In this document: piece after piece, positions 50,246-58,977 of the stretch
Position numbering within the stretch: the first letter of the stretch is position 1
Layout: every line of letters starts with the position of its first letter
Assembly: GCF_042219825.1 (NCBI RefSeq)
Contig: NZ_JBHJHQ010000001.1
Span: 372,001 to 436,000, forward strand
Direction of reading: 5' to 3'
DNA: 64,000 bases
Source of the DNA: JBHJHP01 sp042219825
GTDB taxonomy: Bacteria; Bacteroidota; Bacteroidia; Bacteroidales; UBA5342
Program-made: the position numbers and the translations under genes
Notes under the pieces: model-generated
Database searches by the model: none
The model's input: the letters and a program-made list of their open reading frames with translations, nothing else
What the model was told of the DNA's origin: nothing

Positions 50246-50442
50246 AGGAGGCTGTCCAAAAAGACAAACAAAAATATTGAGCTTATAAATTGTAAGCAAT
50301 CTTTCTTTTACCCCTCCAAACCTCTCCGTCCTCTGACGGAAGGCTTTAAGTCCCCTTCAGGGGATTTAGGGGTAATTTTGTAAAAACTACTTACAATCCG
50401 TAAGTAAAGATAATTCTGTTATCACTTTTGGGACAACCTCCT
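50246..50442. mobile_element. MITE-like element with 20-bp imperfect terminal inverted repeats
   Basis: The left end AGGAGGCTGTCCAAAAAGAC and the reverse complement of the right end, AGGAGGTTGTCCCAAAAGTG, match at 16 of 20 positions and resemble IS ends. The 197-bp element is too short for a transposase. Inside is a CCCCTCCAAACCTC.../...AAGTCCCCTTCAGGGGATTT stretch of a type common between genes in this phylum. No clear target-site duplication was found. Confidence 0.55.
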
Positions 50443-50443
50443 T

Positions 50444-50463
50444 TAGGGGCGGAAGACCGGGTT
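50444..50463 (-). repeat. Copy of the tRNA-His 3' end
   Basis: TAGGGGCGGAAGACCGGGTT differs at one base from 50555-50574, which covers the T-arm and acceptor 3' strand of tRNA-His. It stands directly at the right end of the MITE-like element. Confidence 0.6.
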
Positions 50464-50523
50464 TCCCGATGCTCACTTTGTTCGGTCGGTATAGACTTCT
50501 CACCCGGTCTGAGTTTTCTGCAT

Positions 50524-50552
50524 AAAAAAGCTCCCTGAATCATCAGGAAGCT
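50524..50552 (-). terminator. Terminator after tRNA-His
   Basis: A 10-bp stem AGCTCCCTGA/TCAGGAAGCT (one G-U on the RNA) with T6 on the minus-strand transcript. Confidence 0.8.
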
Positions 50553-50558
50553 CTTAGG

Positions 50559-50633
50559 GGTGGAAGACCGGGTTCGAACCGGCGACCTCTGGAACCACAA
50601 TCCAGCGCTCTAACCAACTGAGCTACATCCACC
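50559..50633 (-). tRNA. tRNA-His (anticodon GTG)
   Basis: The minus strand begins GGTGGATGTAGCTCAGTTGG, with an anticodon loop ATTGTGG (GTG). The T-arm is GCCGG-TTCGAAC-CCGGT and the acceptor 3' strand CTTCCAC is followed by C73. An extra 5' G (G-1) pairs with C73, the His identity mark. One U6-U67 mismatch is seen in the acceptor stem. No CCA encoded. Confidence 0.95.
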
Positions 50634-50658
50634 ATATTTGCATTTTTTAAACGCGGTG

Positions 50659-50690
50659 CAAATATAGGTTTCCGTCTTAATATTGCAAAA
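50659..50690 (-). promoter_or_regulatory. Promoter of tRNA-His
   Basis: On the minus strand TATATTTG (rc of 50659-50666) is preceded by TTTG (rc of 50686-50689), 19-nt spacer, an excellent consensus match. Confidence 0.72.
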
Positions 50691-50721
50691 TTATTTTCGT
50701 CTATTTTTTACAAATTGGCAC

Positions 50722-50752
50722 AAAAAAAAAGAAACCATCGCTGGTTTCTTTT
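50722..50752. terminator. Strong hairpin terminator, likely bidirectional
   Basis: A perfect 10-bp stem AAAGAAACCA/TGGTTTCTTT with loop TCGC. There are nine T residues on the minus-strand side and five on the plus side. Confidence 0.8.
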
Positions 50753-50774
50753 TCTGAGTTTTCTCAAAATGGTA

Positions 50775-50819
50775 CTAGAATGTTAAGGTAAAAAGAATCT
50801 TGGTGATTGCTTTGGACAT
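50775..50819 (-). other. 14-codon micro-ORF just before a terminator
   Basis: ATG at 50819, stop TAG at 50775: MSKAITKILFTLTF. It is hydrophobic and basic, and its end resembles the last strand of an outer-membrane protein. The frame extends nine codons further upstream before a stop, so it may be the 3' relic of a barrel gene rather than a functional peptide. The rest of 50820-51041 is AT-rich with nothing recognised. Confidence 0.25.
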
Positions 50820-51041
50820 GGACAAAATTGGATAAATTTTAAATAACTACAAATTTTAACATTATGTTGTATAACACAAATGAATGTTTGAAGATTTTAA
50901 CATTTCACTTTCATAAATATGCATTTTTAAACGTATTGTCTTAATTTGTTTGTTATTTATTACAAAAGGATATGATGCTTTTATATTGTTTGACAAAATG
51001 AAGGAATATACGAACCAAATAAATTAATATTCATATTAACA

Positions 51042-51419
51042 TCAGGCGTATTTAAATAATCCGATACCGGCAAAAACAGCCAGCATTCCCATAAGTATAC
51101 TTCCTGCCACATAGAGTGATGTATAGATAAAATGGCCGGTATTAATCATTTGTATAATATCGTACGAAAAGGTGGAAAATGTAGTAAAACTTCCGCAAAA
51201 ACCTATTGCCAGAAAGAGCCTTAAATCAGCGGTAAGCCAGTCATTCTGAACGGCAAGACCATATATAATGCCAATTAAGAAACTGCCGATAATGTTTACC
51301 GTCAGTGTTCCCCATGGAAAAGCATTTCCCCACCATTTGGTTGTCAGTAATGTTACACCGTAGCGTGAAATACTTCCTAAAAATCCTCCTGTTCCAATAA
51401 TCAGTAATGTTCTAAGCAT
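51042..51419 (-). CDS. crcB: Fluoride efflux channel CrcB
   Basis: A 125-residue membrane protein with four hydrophobic segments and the CrcB/Fluc signature: GGFLGSISRYGVTL, GTLTVNIIGSFLIGIIYGL and GFCGSFTTFSTFSYDI with the TTFSTFS pore motif. It forms a dual-topology fluoride channel that lowers internal fluoride. No fluoride riboswitch was found, as the gene sits 3 bp behind rimM and is likely co-transcribed with it. Confidence 0.94.
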   Translation of the reverse strand: MLRTLLIIGTGGFLGSISRYGVTLLTTKWWGNAFPWGTLTVNIIGSFLIGIIYGLAVQNDWLTADLRLFLAIGFCGSFTTFSTFSYDIIQMINTGHFIYTSLYVAGSILMGMLAVFAGIGLFKYA

Positions 51420-51422
51420 CTT

Positions 51423-51947
51423 TTAATCGTTTATATCTAAAAGTCCGTCAGGTATTTCCGTAATAACGGTTTTTGTGTCCGGCTCAATGGATAATATTAT
51501 TGAGTCGTTAAACGGGATATAGATAATTTTATCATTATATTCTGATAACAATAACGGATTAGGTGTATCGAGCTGTACTTCCTGAACTTTTCCGAGGTTC
51601 CCAAAACGTTTGTCTGTTACTGAAAATCCCTCAAGATTATATTGCTGTTTCCGGTCATCGTGAGAGTCCACCTGATCGTGTGCTGCATAAACTTCACAAT
51701 TCACAAACTCGCGAGTATCTTCCGGCTTATGTATATGGTCGAATTTTATAATTCCGCTCTTGCTATCTGTCAAAATAAGCTCTTCTATAAAAAACGGAAC
51801 CAGGTAGCCTTCAAACATCACCAGTAAATATTCAAGGGTATCCTCATCATCAAAAAAAGCATCATAAAGTGAGAGGTTAAATGCACCTTTGGTGCCATGT
51901 GCCTTACCCAGTTTCCCGATTCTTATGCAATCCCCGGTTCGAATCAT
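51423..51947 (-). CDS. rimM: Ribosome maturation factor RimM
   Basis: Start set at MIRTGDCIRIGKLGKAHGTKG (51947), where the RimM N-terminal beta-barrel begins; a longer in-frame start (52040) would overlap nadB. 174 residues with the RimM domain (1-90) and a PRC-barrel (about 95-170, YNLEGFSVTDKRFGNLGKVQEV). It assists 30S head maturation around S19. It is divergent from nadB with about 80 bp between starts, and upstream of crcB. It is separated from rpsP, its common neighbour elsewhere. Confidence 0.93.
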   Translation of the reverse strand: MIRTGDCIRIGKLGKAHGTKGAFNLSLYDAFFDDEDTLEYLLVMFEGYLVPFFIEELILTDSKSGIIKFDHIHKPEDTREFVNCEVYAAHDQVDSHDDRKQQYNLEGFSVTDKRFGNLGKVQEVQLDTPNPLLLSEYNDKIIYIPFNDSIILSIEPDTKTVITEIPDGLLDIND

Positions 51948-52027
51948 ATAATGAATTTTTCGTAAAGTTATAGTTTTATACCTTAATACGTTGATTGTTT
52001 TATAACTTTGACCAAATTTTTCAAAAA

Positions 52028-53599
52028 ATGAAGCACACATACGATTTTCTGGTAATTGGTTCAGGGATTGGAGGATTGAGTTTTGCTCTTAAGGTTGCAG
52101 ATTACGGATCGGTTTGTATTATTTCTAAAACGAACCTGTATGAAACCAATACAAGTTATGCTCAGGGTGGAATTGCTTCGGTGATGTATGATCCTGATAA
52201 TTTTGAGAAACACATCGAAGATACCATGATTGCGGGAGATGGGATAAATAATCCGGACGTAGTGCGAAAGGTGGTTGAAGATGCGCCAACAGAGATAAAG
52301 CAACTACTGAACTGGGGTGTGGATTTTGACAAAACCGATGAAGGAAAGTTTGATCTGCACAGGGAAGGCGGACATAGTGAACATCGCATTCTTCATGTAA
52401 AAGATAAAACCGGAAAAGAAATTCAGAACAGCCTGGTTCGAAAGGTTAAAGAACATAAGAACATTACTTTGCTTGAAAACCATTTTGCAGTTGATCTGAT
52501 TACCCAGCATCATCTCGGAAAAACGGTTCATCGCTGGAATAAGGATATAGAATGCTACGGTGCATATGTACTGAATATTAAAAAGCGTACCCTTCACACC
52601 TTTTTATCCAGGGTTACTCTTGTGGCAACCGGAGGTATCGGGAATATATACCAAACCACCACAAATCCGGGCATTGCTACCGGTGACGGAATTGCCATGG
52701 TTTATCGCGCTAAAGGCATTATCAGTGGGATGGAGTTTGTTCAGTTTCATCCAACAGCTTTATATAATCCCAAAGAACGTCCCAGCTTTTTAATAACCGA
52801 AGCTATGCGGGGGTATGGTGCTGAATTGCGCAATCATGCAGGAAAAAAGTTCATGTATAAATACGATGAACGTGGATCCCTGGCACCAAGAGATATTGTG
52901 GCTCGCGCAATGGATAATGAATTAAAAATAAGCGGTAAGGATTTTGTATATCTGGATGTGACACATAAGGATCCCGGGGAAACCAAAACACATTTTCCCA
53001 ATATTACCCGTAAGTGCCTTGAAGTTGGAATTGATATTACAAAGGACATGATTCCGGTTGTACCTGCCGCTCATTATTTATGTGGAGGTATTTCTGTGGA
53101 CAAGGACGGAAGATCATCCATTAACCGTCTTTACGCTGTAGGAGAGTGTTCTTCAACAGGATTACATGGTGCAAACAGATTAGCGTCAAATTCATTGCTT
53201 GAAGCTATTGTATATGCTGATTCGGCAGCATTGCATGCATTGAAGCAGTTTAAAAAATACGATTTTAATACAAGCGTGCCAGACTGGAATGACGAGGGTA
53301 CACGATTGCCCGAAGAAATGGTACTGATTACACAAAGCAGACGGGAACTGGAAATGGTAATGAGTAATTATGTAGGAATTGTGCGTTCGAATCTGCGTCT
53401 GAAAAGAGCACTTGACCGTCTTGAGACACTTTATCGCGAAACCGAAGACCTTTTTGACCGCTCCATTGTATTCAAAGATATTTGTGAACTGAGAAATTCA
53501 ATAAATGTTGGGTATTTGGTTATTAAAATGGCTCAGGAACGAAAAGAGAGCAGGGGCTTACACTATACAATTGATTTTCCGGAGAAAAATGAGGGTTAG
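52028..53599 (+). CDS. nadB: L-aspartate oxidase
   Basis: Start set at MKHTYDFLVIGSGIGGLSFA (52028), giving the FAD-binding GxGxxG at the N-terminus. 523 residues. The flavoenzyme oxidises aspartate to iminoaspartate for NAD synthesis. Motifs include TSYAQGGIASV, DREGGHSEHRILH-like HREGGHSEHRILH, TGGIGNIYQTTTNPG, MEFVQFHPTAL and AVGECSSTGLHGANRLASNS, close to succinate dehydrogenase flavoproteins but with the NadB pattern. A TAACTTTG box at 52003-52010 lies ahead. The stop overlaps the convergent DUF4834 stop. Confidence 0.95.
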   Translation: MKHTYDFLVIGSGIGGLSFALKVADYGSVCIISKTNLYETNTSYAQGGIASVMYDPDNFEKHIEDTMIAGDGINNPDVVRKVVEDAPTEIKQLLNWGVDFDKTDEGKFDLHREGGHSEHRILHVKDKTGKEIQNSLVRKVKEHKNITLLENHFAVDLITQHHLGKTVHRWNKDIECYGAYVLNIKKRTLHTFLSRVTLVATGGIGNIYQTTTNPGIATGDGIAMVYRAKGIISGMEFVQFHPTALYNPKERPSFLITEAMRGYGAELRNHAGKKFMYKYDERGSLAPRDIVARAMDNELKISGKDFVYLDVTHKDPGETKTHFPNITRKCLEVGIDITKDMIPVVPAAHYLCGGISVDKDGRSSINRLYAVGECSSTGLHGANRLASNSLLEAIVYADSAALHALKQFKKYDFNTSVPDWNDEGTRLPEEMVLITQSRRELEMVMSNYVGIVRSNLRLKRALDRLETLYRETEDLFDRSIVFKDICELRNSINVGYLVIKMAQERKESRGLHYTIDFPEKNEG

Positions 53600-53820
53600 T
53601 CAACTTCCTCATAATTAACATATTCTCCTACATCATTGTCAAGTTTTTTCTTTTTGGAATGACTGTCGGTAATGGTTACTTCTCCTTCGTGATTTGTGCT
53701 GTCATTTCCAGTTGTATGCTGTGCTGTTTTATATGCTTTTCTGATCCTGAATGAAAAGACCAGTACTTTATAAAAAAAGTATATAAGTAGTGCTAATAAA
53801 AGTGCTTTAATTAAAGACAT
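53596..53820 (-). CDS. DUF4834-like small membrane protein
   Basis: A 74-residue protein with one N-terminal transmembrane helix (LIKALLLALLIYFFYKVLVF) and a polar tail ending KKLDNDVGEYVNYEEVD. The terminal DxVGEYVxYEE pattern is typical of DUF4834, known from Bacteroidota. Function unknown. The gene is convergent with nadB and their stop codons overlap by three bases. Confidence 0.72.
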   Translation of the reverse strand: MSLIKALLLALLIYFFYKVLVFSFRIRKAYKTAQHTTGNDSTNHEGEVTITDSHSKKKKLDNDVGEYVNYEEVD

Positions 53821-53932
53821 ACCGGACTTGTTAAAACATAGTTGACAAAAAAATAAATTGATCTAAAAAGCGTTTGCTAAAAAGATGGTTTTTTTACAAA
53901 TATAAATGCAATAACAATTGCAAAACATAAAG

Positions 53933-55918
53933 ATGCGAAGAAAGCTTAGAACATTAACATATTTTACAATAATTCTGACCCTGTTAGGTGGTTGCAGTGC
54001 TAAAAAAATTCTTACAAGAGCGGATAAAACATATGAAATCGGGGAGTATGAGAAAGCCGCATCATTTTACAGAAAGGCGATAAAAAAAGTAAAAAACAAC
54101 GAACAGCGTGCTACAGTATTTTACCGTCAGGGTGAGTGTTACAGAATACTCAATTTCAATCAGTTTGCAGCAAATTCTTACAGACTGGCAATAAACTTTA
54201 AATATCCCGATTCTGTCGTGTTTTTGCATTACGGTCAGACCCTTGCCGGCCTGGGGCAGAAAAAACAGGCTGTAGATGCTGTCAATACCTATCTGAAATA
54301 CGATTCTACCAACATAGTTGCAAAGAACCTGTTGCTTTCTTTGGATAGTACGGATATCTGGAACAAGGAAAGTTCAAGATATATCGTAAAGCGGGAGCGG
54401 GCTTTTGATTCAAGAAGAAGTGATTTTTGCCCGGTATATGTAGGACCTGATTATGATGTGGTGTATTTTAATTCCACCCGTGAAGGCGGAATTTCGATGA
54501 AAAACAGCGACATTACCGGAATGCGTCCCGCTGATTTTTATATGACCAGGAAAGACAGTAAGGACGAATGGATTAAGCCTGAATTGGTGGAAGGAAGTCT
54601 GAATACAGAGGAAGATGAAGGTGTGGCATCTGCAACACCGGACGGTAAGACGCTGTATTTTACAATGTGTCGTTATGAAGAAGGAAAAGCCTATGGAGCT
54701 TCTATTTTCAGCGCTACACGAACCGGAGCTCAATGGGGGACTCCATCGGTAGTAACCATCTTTCAGGATTCAACAGCAGATACGTTGGTTTTGGCTCACC
54801 CGGCAATAAATAATACCGGATCTGCCATATATTTCGTATCGGACCTTGACGGAGGTTATGGCGGAAAGGATATCTGGATCACAAAAAAAATTGGACAAAA
54901 CTGGAGTACGCCAGAGAATCTGGGGCCTGAGATTAATACACCGGGAGACGAGGAATTTCCTTATTATCGTGTGAATGATGAATTATATTTTTCATCCAAT
55001 GGATGGCCCGGTTTAGGAGGTCTCGACATTTTTAAAGCAGTTGAAACAGACAGTGGCTGGATCAGAACAAGGCTCCCGGCTCCCATAAACAGCAAGGGAG
55101 ATGATTTTGGGATCACCTTTGAAGGCGAAAGGGAAAAAGGACTCTTTACTTCCAATAGAAATGAATACAGGGGAAATGATCATATTTATTCATTTGAATT
55201 ACCGGAATTACAGTTTTTACTTGAGGGACAGGTAACGGATGAACGGGATGGAACACCACTATCTGAAAGTAGGATCAAAATTGTAGGAAATGACGGCACC
55301 AATACAATAATCCGAACTAAAAAGGACGGCACGTTTACGCAGGAACTGAATAAAGGAGCGGATTTTGTGTTCCTTGTAACATGTCGTGGATATCTGAATA
55401 AAAAAGGCGATGTGTCAACCATCGGGCTTGAAGAAAATAAAAGTTTCGATTTTGATTTTCAGCTTTCTTCCATTAAGAAACCTATCCGCCTGAACAACAT
55501 TTTCTTCGCATTCAACAGTGCAGAATTAAATCAGCAATCCAAGTTGTCTCTGGATACACTGGTTGAAGTTTTAAATGATAATCCGAATATTGCAATTGAA
55601 TTGAGTGCTCATACCGATATGATAGGTGATGATGCCTTTAATATGAAGTTATCGCAGGAAAGGGCATCCTCAGTTATGAATTATCTTATTTCCAAGGGAG
55701 TTGCTGCTGACCGGCTTCAGGCACAAGGCTACGGTAAAACACAGCCTGTTGTTGCAGATAAGGTTCTGGCTTCAGAGTATACTTTCATTAAGGAGAATGA
55801 TGTTTTGTCTCCCGAATTTATTTCAAAGCTGACGCCGGAGCAACAGGACATATGTAACCAGATTAACAGGAGAACAGAATTTAAAGTGATTTCAACTAAT
55901 TATAAACCCGGGAAATAG
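53933..55918 (+). CDS. PorE-like T9SS component (TPR, beta-propeller, CRD, OmpA-C)
   Basis: Start set at ATG 53933 (MRRKLRTLTYFTIILTLLGGC), giving a lipoprotein signal with Cys at 21. 661 residues with the PorE order: TPR repeats (about 28-135), a PD40/WD40-like propeller (about 150-430, repeated DxxGYGGKDIWITKK and FSSNGWPGLGGLDIFKA), a carboxypeptidase-regulatory-like fold (about 435-515), and an OmpA C-terminal peptidoglycan-binding domain (about 520-655, ELSAHTDMIGDDAFNMKLSQ, ERASSVMNYL). PorE links the T9SS to peptidoglycan in Porphyromonas. It precedes thyA and folA, unrelated neighbours. Paralogues with this layout exist in the phylum, so T9SS membership is likely, not proven. Confidence 0.82.
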   Translation: MRRKLRTLTYFTIILTLLGGCSAKKILTRADKTYEIGEYEKAASFYRKAIKKVKNNEQRATVFYRQGECYRILNFNQFAANSYRLAINFKYPDSVVFLHYGQTLAGLGQKKQAVDAVNTYLKYDSTNIVAKNLLLSLDSTDIWNKESSRYIVKRERAFDSRRSDFCPVYVGPDYDVVYFNSTREGGISMKNSDITGMRPADFYMTRKDSKDEWIKPELVEGSLNTEEDEGVASATPDGKTLYFTMCRYEEGKAYGASIFSATRTGAQWGTPSVVTIFQDSTADTLVLAHPAINNTGSAIYFVSDLDGGYGGKDIWITKKIGQNWSTPENLGPEINTPGDEEFPYYRVNDELYFSSNGWPGLGGLDIFKAVETDSGWIRTRLPAPINSKGDDFGITFEGEREKGLFTSNRNEYRGNDHIYSFELPELQFLLEGQVTDERDGTPLSESRIKIVGNDGTNTIIRTKKDGTFTQELNKGADFVFLVTCRGYLNKKGDVSTIGLEENKSFDFDFQLSSIKKPIRLNNIFFAFNSAELNQQSKLSLDTLVEVLNDNPNIAIELSAHTDMIGDDAFNMKLSQERASSVMNYLISKGVAADRLQAQGYGKTQPVVADKVLASEYTFIKENDVLSPEFISKLTPEQQDICNQINRRTEFKVISTNYKPGK

Positions 55919-55924
55919 TAAAAG

Positions 55925-56719
55925 ATGAAGCAATATCTTGACTTACTGGACAGAATTTTAAAAGAAGGGGTAGAAAAAGGGGATAGGACAGGAACCGGAA
56001 CCATCAGTGTTTTCGGGCACCAGATGAGGTTTAATCTGCAGGAAGGTTTTCCGGCCCTGACCACAAAGAAACTGCACCTCAGGTCCATTATATATGAGCT
56101 GCTTTGGTTTCTGAATGGAGACACCAATGTGAAATATCTGCAGGATAATGGTGTGAAAATATGGAATGAATGGGCAGATGACGATGGAAATCTGGGACAC
56201 ATCTACGGATATCAGTGGCGTTCATGGCCTGATTATCAGGGTGGTAATATTGATCAAATTACGAATGCGGTAAATATGATTAAAAGCAACCCGGATTCGC
56301 GAAGAATAATTGTGAGTGCCTGGAATGTAGGAGACCTGCCAAATATGAACCTTCCACCATGTCATGCATTCTTTCAGTTTTATGTGGCAGACGGGAAGCT
56401 GAGTTGCCAGCTTTACCAACGCAGTGCAGACACATTCTTAGGTGTGCCTTTTAATATCGCTTCATACGCCTTGCTGACCATGATGATGGCCCAGGTGACA
56501 GGTTTGAAACCAGGAGATTTTGTTCATACGCTTGGTGATACACATTTATACCTGAATCATATAGAGCAGGCTAAGTTGCAACTTACGCGTGAGCCGAGAC
56601 CATTACCAAAAATGAAGATAAATCCGGATGTGAAATCCATTTTTGACTTTAAGTTCGAAGATTTTGAATTGGTGGATTATGATCCACATCCTCATATTAA
56701 AGCACCAATTTCAGTTTAA
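55925..56719 (+). CDS. thyA: Thymidylate synthase
   Basis: A 264-residue ThyA. It methylates dUMP to dTMP with methylene-THF. The catalytic Cys is Cys146 in LPPCHAFFQFYV, same number as in E. coli. RTGTGTISVFGHQMRF, ELLWFLNGDTNVKYL, QLYQRSADTFLGVPFNIASY and HIYGYQWRSWPDY are present. It sits 6 bp behind the porE-like stop and 5 bp before folA, which recycles the dihydrofolate it releases. Confidence 0.97.
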   Translation: MKQYLDLLDRILKEGVEKGDRTGTGTISVFGHQMRFNLQEGFPALTTKKLHLRSIIYELLWFLNGDTNVKYLQDNGVKIWNEWADDDGNLGHIYGYQWRSWPDYQGGNIDQITNAVNMIKSNPDSRRIIVSAWNVGDLPNMNLPPCHAFFQFYVADGKLSCQLYQRSADTFLGVPFNIASYALLTMMMAQVTGLKPGDFVHTLGDTHLYLNHIEQAKLQLTREPRPLPKMKINPDVKSIFDFKFEDFELVDYDPHPHIKAPISV

Positions 56720-56724
56720 CGTAA

Positions 56725-57234
56725 ATGCACATGTACAATAACCTGTCAATCATAGTAGCTATAACCAGGGATTTTGCTATTGGAAAAAATAATGATCTGT
56801 TGGTGCATATTCCAGGTGACCTGAAAAGGTTCAAAGAAATTACAACCGGTCATCCTGTTATCATGGGACGTAATACACTAATCAGTCTTCCTAACGGTCC
56901 TTTGAAAAACAGGCGGAATATTGTGATCACAGATAATCATGAAGAGTCTTTTGAGGGTTGTGAAATGGTCTATTCCATTGATGAGGCCGTGGAAAAAGTA
57001 AGAGAAGAGGATGAGGCTTTTATTATAGGAGGAGGCATGATTTACAGACAGTTTTATCCGATAGCCGGAAAACTATACCTTACCATTGTGAATAAAAGCT
57101 ATGATGCGGATGTTTATTTCCCTGAAATTCATTGGGAAGACTGGAATGAAATAGACAGGAAGGATTTTGAACCGGGAGAAGTTGCTGAATTCGGTTTTTC
57201 GTATGTAACATTGGAAAGAATAGCCTCAGAATAA
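56725..57234 (+). CDS. folA: Dihydrofolate reductase
   Basis: A 169-residue DHFR reducing dihydrofolate to tetrahydrofolate with NADPH. It has IIVAITRDFAIGKNNDLLVHIPGDLKRFK with the usual NDLLVHIP loop, GHPVIMGRNTLISLP, and the later FIIGGGMIYRQF. MHMYNN allows two starts (56725 or 56731); either is plausible. It follows thyA by 5 bp, a standard functional pair. Confidence 0.95.
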   Translation: MHMYNNLSIIVAITRDFAIGKNNDLLVHIPGDLKRFKEITTGHPVIMGRNTLISLPNGPLKNRRNIVITDNHEESFEGCEMVYSIDEAVEKVREEDEAFIIGGGMIYRQFYPIAGKLYLTIVNKSYDADVYFPEIHWEDWNEIDRKDFEPGEVAEFGFSYVTLERIASE

Positions 57235-57491
57235 GTATCTTTATATCCGGCTTTTTTGGGAAAGGATTATGCTGTCTTCGGATAGCATAACTTGTATTTG
57301 GGAGTTTCAAAATTACTGCAAAATGTGGGTGAGGTGGCGAAGCTGTGTTTTTTTAAGACATAAGACACAAGACACAAGATATAAATTAAACATTAAGAGA
57401 GTTAAGGTGGACTCTTATGTTTAAGGTAATCTCACCAATTTTTTATTTCTTTGTGCCTCGAAAATTAAAGGTTTTATTCTAATAAAATATT

Positions 57492-58967
57492 ATGGCAAAG
57501 GTATTGACTCCACGTGCGGAAAATGCTGCACAATGGTATATTGATTTGGTTAAAGAGGCCGATTTGGCGGAGAATTCTGCAGTTAGGGGCTGTATGGTAA
57601 TCAAACCTTATGGTTATGCCATCTGGGAAAAGATGCAGGCTCAGCTGGATAAAATGTTTAAGGAAACCGGACATGAAAATGCCTATTTCCCCTTATTTAT
57701 TCCCAAATCTTTTCTCAGCAAGGAAGCGGACCATGTGGAAGGTTTTGCCAAAGAATGTGCTGTAGTTACGCATTACAGGCTTAAAAATGCAGATGATGGC
57801 AGTGGAGTAGTGGTTGATCCTGAAGCCAAACTGGAAGAAGAGTTGATTGTAAGGCCAACTTCGGAAACCATCATCTGGAATACTTATAAAAACTGGATCC
57901 AGTCGTATCGCGATCTACCTATTTTGGTGAATCAGTGGGCCAATGTCGTACGCTGGGAAATGCGTACACGCTTGTTTTTAAGAACGGCTGAATTTCTTTG
58001 GCAGGAAGGGCATACGGCTCATGCGACTGCAGATGAAGCGGTAAAGGAAACAAAACTGATACTTGATATTTATGCGAGGTTTGCTGAAGAGTTTATGGCT
58101 GTTCCGGTTCATAAAGGATTGAAATCTGAAAATGAAAAATTTGCCGGGGCTGTTGATACCTATTGTATTGAAGGGTTGATGCAGGATGGTAAAGCACTAC
58201 AGATGGGGACATCTCACTTTTTGGGACAGAATTTTGCCAAAGCTTTTGATGTGTTATTTACTAATAAAGAGGGTAAACAGGATTTTGTCTGGGCCACTTC
58301 CTGGGGCGTTTCAACCCGACTGATGGGGGCTCTTATTATGGCTCATTCTGATGATAACGGATTAGTATTGCCACCTAAACTGGCTCCTTATCAGGTTGTG
58401 ATTGTGCCGATTTATAAGAAAGAAGAACAGCTGGAACAGATATCCGATAAAGTGGATGAAATTGTAAAAGCGTTACGGGCTAAAGGTATTTCTGTTCGTT
58501 ATGATGATAGCGACAATAAAAAGCCGGGATGGAAATTTGCTGAATACGAACTGAAAGGCGTGCCTGTGCGTCTGGCCATGGGACCACGCGATCTGGAAAA
58601 CGGTACGGTAGAAGTAGCAAGGCGTGATACCCTGACTAAGGAAGTCGTGAATATTGACGGAATTGAAAACTACATTACACAACTACTGGACGATATTCAG
58701 GCCAGCATTTACCAGAAAGCATCTGATTATCGTGATACCGCTACAACAGAGGTCAATAGTTGGGAAGAGTTCAAAGAAGTACTGGAAAACAAAGGTGGTT
58801 TTATCTCAGCGCACTGGGACGGTACCTCAGAAACGGAAGAAAAAATACAAGAAGAAACTAAAGCAACCCTGCGCTGCATCCCTCTTGAAATGAAAGATGA
58901 GGAAGGTGTATGTGTGTACTCAGGAAAGCCATCCAAAGGTAGGGTATTGTTTGCTAAGGCGTATTAG
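57492..58967 (+). CDS. proS: Prolyl-tRNA synthetase, class II short (archaeal/eukaryotic-like) type
   Basis: A 491-residue enzyme charging tRNA-Pro. Motif 2 region VVRWEMRTRLFLRTAEFLWQEGHTAH, VRPTSETIIW, QMGTSHFLGQNFAKAF and the C-terminal CPL-like tail (ending VLFAKAY) identify the type without the bacterial editing insert, usual in Bacteroidota. The preceding 250 bp contains a short AAGACATAAGACACAAGACA-type tandem stretch and no gene. The downstream polysaccharide gene begins 10 bp after the stop. Confidence 0.96.
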   Translation: MAKVLTPRAENAAQWYIDLVKEADLAENSAVRGCMVIKPYGYAIWEKMQAQLDKMFKETGHENAYFPLFIPKSFLSKEADHVEGFAKECAVVTHYRLKNADDGSGVVVDPEAKLEEELIVRPTSETIIWNTYKNWIQSYRDLPILVNQWANVVRWEMRTRLFLRTAEFLWQEGHTAHATADEAVKETKLILDIYARFAEEFMAVPVHKGLKSENEKFAGAVDTYCIEGLMQDGKALQMGTSHFLGQNFAKAFDVLFTNKEGKQDFVWATSWGVSTRLMGALIMAHSDDNGLVLPPKLAPYQVVIVPIYKKEEQLEQISDKVDEIVKALRAKGISVRYDDSDNKKPGWKFAEYELKGVPVRLAMGPRDLENGTVEVARRDTLTKEVVNIDGIENYITQLLDDIQASIYQKASDYRDTATTEVNSWEEFKEVLENKGGFISAHWDGTSETEEKIQEETKATLRCIPLEMKDEEGVCVYSGKPSKGRVLFAKAY

Positions 58968-58977
58968 AGATTTCCTT

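Larger units (their letters stand above)
50187..50518. repeat. Duplicated 50-bp segment flanking the MITE-like element
   Basis: GCTCACTTTATTCGGTTGGT... at 50187-50235 recurs as GCTCACTTTGTTCGGTCGGT... at 50470-50518, both continuing ATAGACTTCTCACCCGGTCT. The MITE-like element lies between the two. Confidence 0.7.

Noticed and set aside
50391..50600. 69-codon minus-strand open frame
   Set aside because: Overlaps tRNA-His and the duplicated segments; noncoding.
51042..51423. Fluoride riboswitch in front of crcB
   Set aside because: There are only 3 bp between rimM and crcB, and no fluoride aptamer motif was found nearby.
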